Shown here: piece after piece, positions 59,074 to 64,000 of the stretch
Layout: each line of letters starts with the position of its first letter
Position numbering within the stretch: the first letter of the stretch is position 1
From: Mixophyes australis
Lineage: Eukaryota; Chordata; Amphibia; Anura; Limnodynastidae
Reading direction: 5' to 3'
Length of the DNA: 64,000 nt
Assembly: GCA_036250195.1 (NCBI GenBank)
Contig: JAVHZZ010000004.1
Location: 158,315,227 to 158,379,226 of the forward strand
Notes under the pieces: generated by a model
Databases searched by the model: none
What the model saw: the letters and a program-made list of their open reading frames with translations, nothing else
Told to the model about the DNA's origin: nothing
Made by a program: the position numbers and the translations under genes

Positions 59074-60195
59074 CACCGATCAGCCACAACATTAAAACCA
59101 CCTGACTAATATTGTGAAGTTCCCTCTCGTGCCACAAAAACAGCTCTGACCCGACGAGGCATGGACTCCACAATACCTTTGAAAAAGTCCTGTGGTATCT
59201 GGCACCAAGACGCTAACAGATGATTCTTTAAGTCCTGTAAGTTGTGAGGTGGAGTCTCCATGGCTTTGACTTGTTTTCATAGCATCCCACAGTTGCTCGA
59301 TTGGAATGAGATCTGGGGAATTTGGAGGCCTTGAGCACTTTGTCATGTTCCCCAAAACATTCCTGAACAATTTTTGCAGGGCACATTATCCTACTGAAAA
59401 AGACCACTGCCATCAGGGAGTACTGTTGCCTGATGAGGTGTACTTGGTCTGCAACAATGTTTAGGTAGGTGGTACATGCCAAAGTAACATTCACATGAAT
59501 AGCAGGACCCAGGGATTCCAAGCAGAACATTGCCCGGAGCATTTCACTGATTCCACTGGCTTGCCTTCTACCCATAGTGCATCTTTGTGCCATCTCTACC
59601 CCAGGTAAACGATGCACTCACTATCGTCCGACCACATGATGTTAAAGAAAATGTGATTTTTAGACCAAGCCACCTTCTTCCATTGCTCTGTGGTTCAGTT
59701 CTGGTGCTCACATGCCAATTGTAGGAGCTTTTGGCAGTGAACAGGGGTCAGCATGGGCATTCTGATTGGTCTGCATCTACTCAGCTCAATACGCAACAAG
59801 CTGCAGTGCACTTTGTGTTCTGACACCTTTCTATCATAGCCAGCATTAACTTTTTCTACAATTTGTGCTACAGTAGCGCTTCTGTGGGATTGGACCAGAT
59901 AGGCTAGCCTTTGCTCCCCATGTTCATCAATGAGCCACGGGCGCCCATGACCTATCACCGGTTCACCGGTTGTCCTTCCTTGGGCCACATTTGCTATGTA
60001 CTAACCATTGCATATGCGGAACACCCCACAATACCTGCCTTTTTGGATGTGCTCTGACCCAGTCATCTAGCCATCATAGTTTTGCCCTTGTTAAAGTTGC
60101 TCAGATCCTTACGATTGCCAGTTTTTCCTGCTTCCAACACATCAACTTCAAGAACTGACTGTTCACTTGCTGCCTAACATTTCCCACCCTAATGC
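59074..60195 (-). pseudogene. Second Tc1-like transposon with decayed transposase
   Basis: The left end CACCGATCAGCCACAACATT is the terminal repeat of a common vertebrate Tc1-like element, preceded by TA. The transposase reads on the minus strand. The N-terminal HTH region includes GRPWLIDEHGEQRLAYLVQS, then VAQIVEKVNAGYDRKVSEHK (59760-59950). The middle piece is LPGVEMAQRCTMGRRQASGI, then YLNIVADQVH (59440-59610). The C-terminal piece is PPNSPDLIPIEQLWDAMK (59265-59325), whose PNSPDLNPIE-like box lies by the last catalytic residue. The pieces lie in different frames with stops. Sequence up to about 60195 still resembles the family, but the right terminal repeat is missing. It is a different subfamily from the 19.2-kb relic. 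Confidence 0.85.
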
Positions 60196-63100
60196 ATTCT
60201 TACAGTTACTCTTGATTGCAAACACATGCATACGTGACCGTCATCACTTATAATTTGCATTTACACCTGACATGTAGCAGGTGCAAGTGACATGACTGAG
60301 ATGCCCAAACTACGTGTGCTCAAGCTTGGTGTGCCCTTATTGTACATTTACTATATGCATATGCCCCTTCTCCTCCCCGTTCCGCCAATGAAATCATAGG
60401 CTGTAGTAAGTGTCCTTTGCGTTTGAAGATTATGTGGACATTGCTGCATTCACTGGCTTATGTTTCGGTTCAGGCCATGGGCAGATTTTATGCAAAATAC
60501 AACAAGTATCAGCATTTACTTTCCTTATTGAATCAGGCCCTATGGGTATGTAATAAATTATCCTTGTGTTCCTGCCATCTTAAGCACTGTGCCCTTGTTT
60601 TTCCTGCATTGCAAGTGCACCTAGCCGATAGCAATTTTTTTTAGGCATGAGCCCAAATCAGTTTTTAAATGTGGCTGCAAATCTGCAACTGTTTTAAACC
60701 TTCTAAATAGATATATGTAATCACAACAAAATTGTTAGTTAAATCTTTAAAATATGGCCTTCCCCGGTCTATATGCTTTTAACCCTGAAAGTCATATGAA
60801 AGAATATTTACACAGTCTTGACATGGTGGCTTGCCATTGTAAGGGTTCATACAGAGTGACAGGTGTTCCTAAACTGACCCTATTTTGCCAGAATGATTAC
60901 CTGAAATATATGAATGATTACTTTTTATGCAGCTCTTTTCACTTTGTAAATAGTTCATTACTGAACCAAATGGTTAAAAGTCAGCAGTTTCTCCAAAATG
61001 AAAAAATAAACATTGTAATAAATCCATTGAACTCTTCCTTCCCTTTTATAGATGCCTTGTCACAGTACATGACATTCATCAGTTTAATCCTACACTTTGG
61101 AACGAATCCAGATTATTTTGTACATATTGAACTGTAGAATGCTGTTGCATAGTTTAGTGTGTTGCAATTTAGGCACACGGGCCATTTTCTTCCTTATTCT
61201 ATAGTCATGTGGGTACTGGGCTAAGAGTTGCATGTTTGAATATCTTTATATTTTATGAAAGGCGTTGCTGTGTATAAACTGAAAGGTGTAGCTGTCAGCA
61301 GAGCTTTGCTACCTGAGAAATCAAATATTAGTAAAAGCTTGAAGTAAACAATTCATGGGGAAATAGACAAGCGTTTACAATCTAGACTGGTTTGCTTTGG
61401 GAGACAAAATAGTAAACATTCTCTATTTTTATTTCCTCTTCATATTTAGCTTAATACCAATATGTTCTAGATAAAAATATGTGTCTTTAATAATAGTAAT
61501 GATGCACTAAGGGGTAATTTATCACACTGCAGGTTTAAAAAGTGGAGATGTGGCCTATAGCAACCAATCAGATTCAATTCCCGACCATGGCCTTAAAATT
61601 ATGGGTGAGATTTGTGTGCATGTTCAGTGTTACAAATTTTACAAAAAAATGCAAATTAAAAATGTGGAAAAGCTCTAATGTGCCACTTTATAAACACTGT
61701 TTTTATTTTATCTTGTTAAAAAATAATACACATATCCAAATAAATGACAGTCATAGCACAAGAGGTTTTGTGGGACTTGGCCACTCTGTCAGGAGTAATG
61801 GTAAACTAAACAATACAGGTACTTGTCTGAACTGGAGATATTTGAAATGATTAATGTACATTTCACTACTAGTTTATCAAGATTATGTCATGGACATACA
61901 CATGACCTTGATAAAGCTACTAGCAAATTAAATGTTTATTAGATTTTGTAGATTAGGGACAATGTGTGTCTGATGAGGGAAAGTTAATCCCTGTTATATA
62001 GAAAATTATTCCCTTTATTTTTTGGATTGTGGAATATGGGATAATTTATGGGATAATACAGTATACTCAAGTTCATTTTAAAGTGAAAGTATCAGTATTG
62101 TTTTATAATACTTGAATACTGAGGAGAGGAGAATGTAACCAATACTCTGTATGGATAGTGCACAGGAAGCATTTTAGGACTTTTTATAGGTAACTTAAAA
62201 AAAAGTATTTGCTCTCTTGAGTAAACAGGATTAGTTTTATAAGAAACCAAGTAACATTAAATGATCTGAGGAAATATAAGTGCTAATTTTGTTTTGAGAG
62301 AATTATTGCACATAATAATAATGTTCATATATCTAAGACCAATGGAAACTTAATGGGAACAAAATTGGAAAAATGACAAACCGAATATGGCAATTATTTA
62401 CTGGATTCATTTATAATAGACATAGCTTTTTAATATGACGCTCTATAAACAATTATGTGAGAAAATAACTAGTGCTCATTTATGTGAGTGTGTTATATAG
62501 GATTAATTACTAAATTATTGTATAGATCATTTCTTTAAACCCTAATATTGGAAAAAAGTGTTTAACCTATCTCCTGCTTAGAGGGCGAATAGGATACTAC
62601 ATTATTAACTATAGATGTTTTAATTAATAATTACACAGGGCAATATTGGTTAATGTAATTAGGCTAACATTGTCTCCGAAACTGAAAGAAAGAGGGGCGT
62701 TTTCTTGTCAGAGGACTTGATACATTCATGCTTTAAGATGACATTAATTATTGCCATAAGTACTGTACACACAATTGAGACCAAAATGTGAAAAAAGGAA
62801 ATTGAATGTGAATAAAGTTTGGATAAATGGCAAGCTTAATATTTATGAAAATGGTGGAACATTATAAGAACATTGGTTTAACAATATAATGTAATATAAT
62901 AAACCATGTGTAGAAACTAATCAGTACAACATATGTGTAAGTGTGATATACATAATAACTTATTTTGTTTATATGTATATTTATAGATCATTGATGTATA
63001 GAACACAATTTAGTAATATTTTAATTATTAGAAGTTGTATTTTAATATATGAAGAAAAGTTAAGCAAAAATATTTTGTAATATCTACCAGCCTGGAGAAG

Positions 63101-63219
63101 TAATAAGGGTTAATTAACATATTGCCCCCACAAGAACTCTCATCCACTCTCTAATTATTTCCCGCCTTTTCAACCTCTTCTTATTTGGCTTCCCTCACAA
63201 CGTTCTCTCCACACAGTTT
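60196..63219. other. No gene seen; fragments of MITE ends
   Basis: 60523-60541 (CTTATTGAATCAGGCCCTA) is a lone end related to the 38572 MITE. 61540-61575 (AGATGTGGCCTATAGCAACC) resembles a common repeat word and joins a SINE-like AATTCCCGACCATGGCCTTA. A 127-codon plus-strand frame at 60754-61137 has no recognised domain. The rest is AT-rich and unassigned. Confidence 0.4.
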
Positions 63220-63997
63220 AGCGCCGGCATATGACCGCAGTTTGGGCTGTCTAGATGTCAAGACAGCTTTTTAATGGAAAAAACAGCCGTGGAATCCGGT
63301 GTGTAATGCGGTCAATGATTTGGGCCCCATCAAAAGGAGCATTGAAAACTATAGAAAATGCATCTCCAATATTAAAAGGCAAATAAAGGAGAAAAAGTCA
63401 GAAGAGAGGTGAGCAGATGCAGGGACTGGTGGTGGCCCAGCCCTGGTAATCACATACACCTCCTATGAATAGGAGTTTAAACAGCTCATCCCATGGAATT
63501 AATTGAGGGGATAGATATGCGGGACTCAAACTCTTTCCCAACCTCAGGCTGGTGAGTAATATCTAAATAAGATTATTTTAATCCTTTATTGTGAAACAAT
63601 ATTTCAGCATCATGTAAATTGTATATTTTTCTGAACATTGAAAGCCTTTGTCTGAAATTGGTTATCAAATGTACTAATGACATTTAATTTTTTTTTGCAA
63701 ACCATCCAAACATAATAATTTGAGACATGTCTAATTGTCTAACTTACAGGGTCCTCTCAAACACAGGCACCAGCATCCGTTATCATGATGGAGGATGATG
63801 AATCCTTGGAAGGTATGTTGTCATTGTATAATGTGTAACCACTGTTTTTATCATTTTCAAGTTTATGCAAAATCTGGTAAATACATTTATCCTGTTAATG
63901 ATTAGTAATTATTGTTTTATCTAAGGAACATGGATCACGTGCCACAATTGGGGACACAGAACGTATTGATGCACCAGACATCACCAGACGTTTATAG
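63220..63997 (+). pseudogene. Harbinger-type Myb/MADF (NAIF1-like) gene relic, three exons
   Basis: The first exon (about 63220-63551) reads AYDRSLGCLDVKTAF, stop, WKKQPWNPVCNAVND, then IKRQIKEKKSEER, stop, ADAGTGGGP and later TLSQPQAG. This is the order of the Myb/SANT-like (MADF) DNA-binding protein encoded beside the transposase in PIF/Harbinger elements and related to vertebrate NAIF1; the protein binds the element ends and helps transposase into the nucleus. In-frame stops at 63272, 63410, 63470, 63500 and 63512 make it a pseudogene. A donor (GTGAGT, 63552) follows. Exon 2 (63750-63812: SSQTQAPASVIMMEDDESLE) sits between TTACAG and GTATGT. Exon 3 begins at 63926 after CTAAG and reads EHGSRATIGDTERIDAPDIT to a TAG at 63995. 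The transposase, if any, lies beyond the window. Exon junctions are inferred. Confidence 0.65.
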
Positions 63998-64000
63998 CTG

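Noticed and set aside
60754..61137. A 127-codon plus-strand frame (MAFPGLYAFNPESHMKEYL...)
   Set aside because: No recognisable domain, splice sites or repeat family. It could be chance or a decayed exon; a homology search would decide.
1..64000. A novel multi-gene defence or metabolic system
   Set aside because: No operon-like gene set, no intact gene and no recognisable enzyme other than transposon proteins is present.

Overview
This window looks like repeat-rich, AT-rich vertebrate nuclear DNA, most plausibly from a frog or another amphibian. The evidence is its repeat content: many hAT and PIF/Harbinger-type DNA transposons with small palindromic derivatives, Tc1-like elements, L2-type and L1/Tx1-type LINE fragments, and a tRNA-derived SINE with an L2-like tail. 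The species cannot be named from the sequence. I find no intact host gene and no rRNA or functional tRNA gene. Every protein-like signal I recognise belongs to a broken transposable element or transposon-related family.

Layout. 0-7 kb: a degenerate copy of a multicopy 'PPRKC' protein family, a non-autonomous hAT element holding a minisatellite, a 3.4-kb hAT element with a perfect 8-bp target duplication and a decayed transposase, a small hAT MITE and a 20-bp minisatellite. 8-11 kb: SINE tail, Harbinger-type MITE, trinucleotide repeat, and an internally deleted relative of the 3.4-kb hAT. 13-17.6 kb: a 4.6-kb tandem array of a 30-bp unit with higher-order structure. 19.2-21.1 kb: a Tc1-like element interrupted by three other transposons. 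22.3-24.1 kb: a 1.2-kb hAT element and a nearly full-length SINE. 26.6-31.5 kb: palindromic MITEs, a SINE nested in a MITE, a second SINE, and a second deletion derivative of the 3.4-kb hAT. 34.3-41.3 kb: a transposon-type exon, a 371-nt near-perfect palindrome, a MITE with a LINE tail inside it, LINE fragments and another MITE. 41.8-48.7 kb: an inverted repeat centred on telomere-like hexamers, a SINE, an L2 LINE 3' end, a 335-bp duplicated segment and an L1/Tx1 LINE fragment. 49-60 kb: more MITEs, a LINE tail, a proline-rich exon related to the one at 34.3 kb, and a second Tc1-like relic. 63.2-64 kb: a spliced Myb/MADF-type gene relic of the Harbinger type.

How the pieces relate. Several autonomous/non-autonomous relations are visible. 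The 3.4-kb hAT shares its ends with two ~0.5-kb derivatives, the SINE shares an L2-like 3' end with L2 LINE copies, and the Harbinger-type MITEs sit near relics of Harbinger-type accessory genes. I found no unknown multi-gene system. The most unusual structures are the 30-bp array, the 371-nt palindrome, the telomere-centred inverted repeat, the 335-bp duplication bounded by a 24-bp repeat, and a 63-nt palindromic micro-element present twice. All identities and counts were read by eye; no alignment or database search was run.
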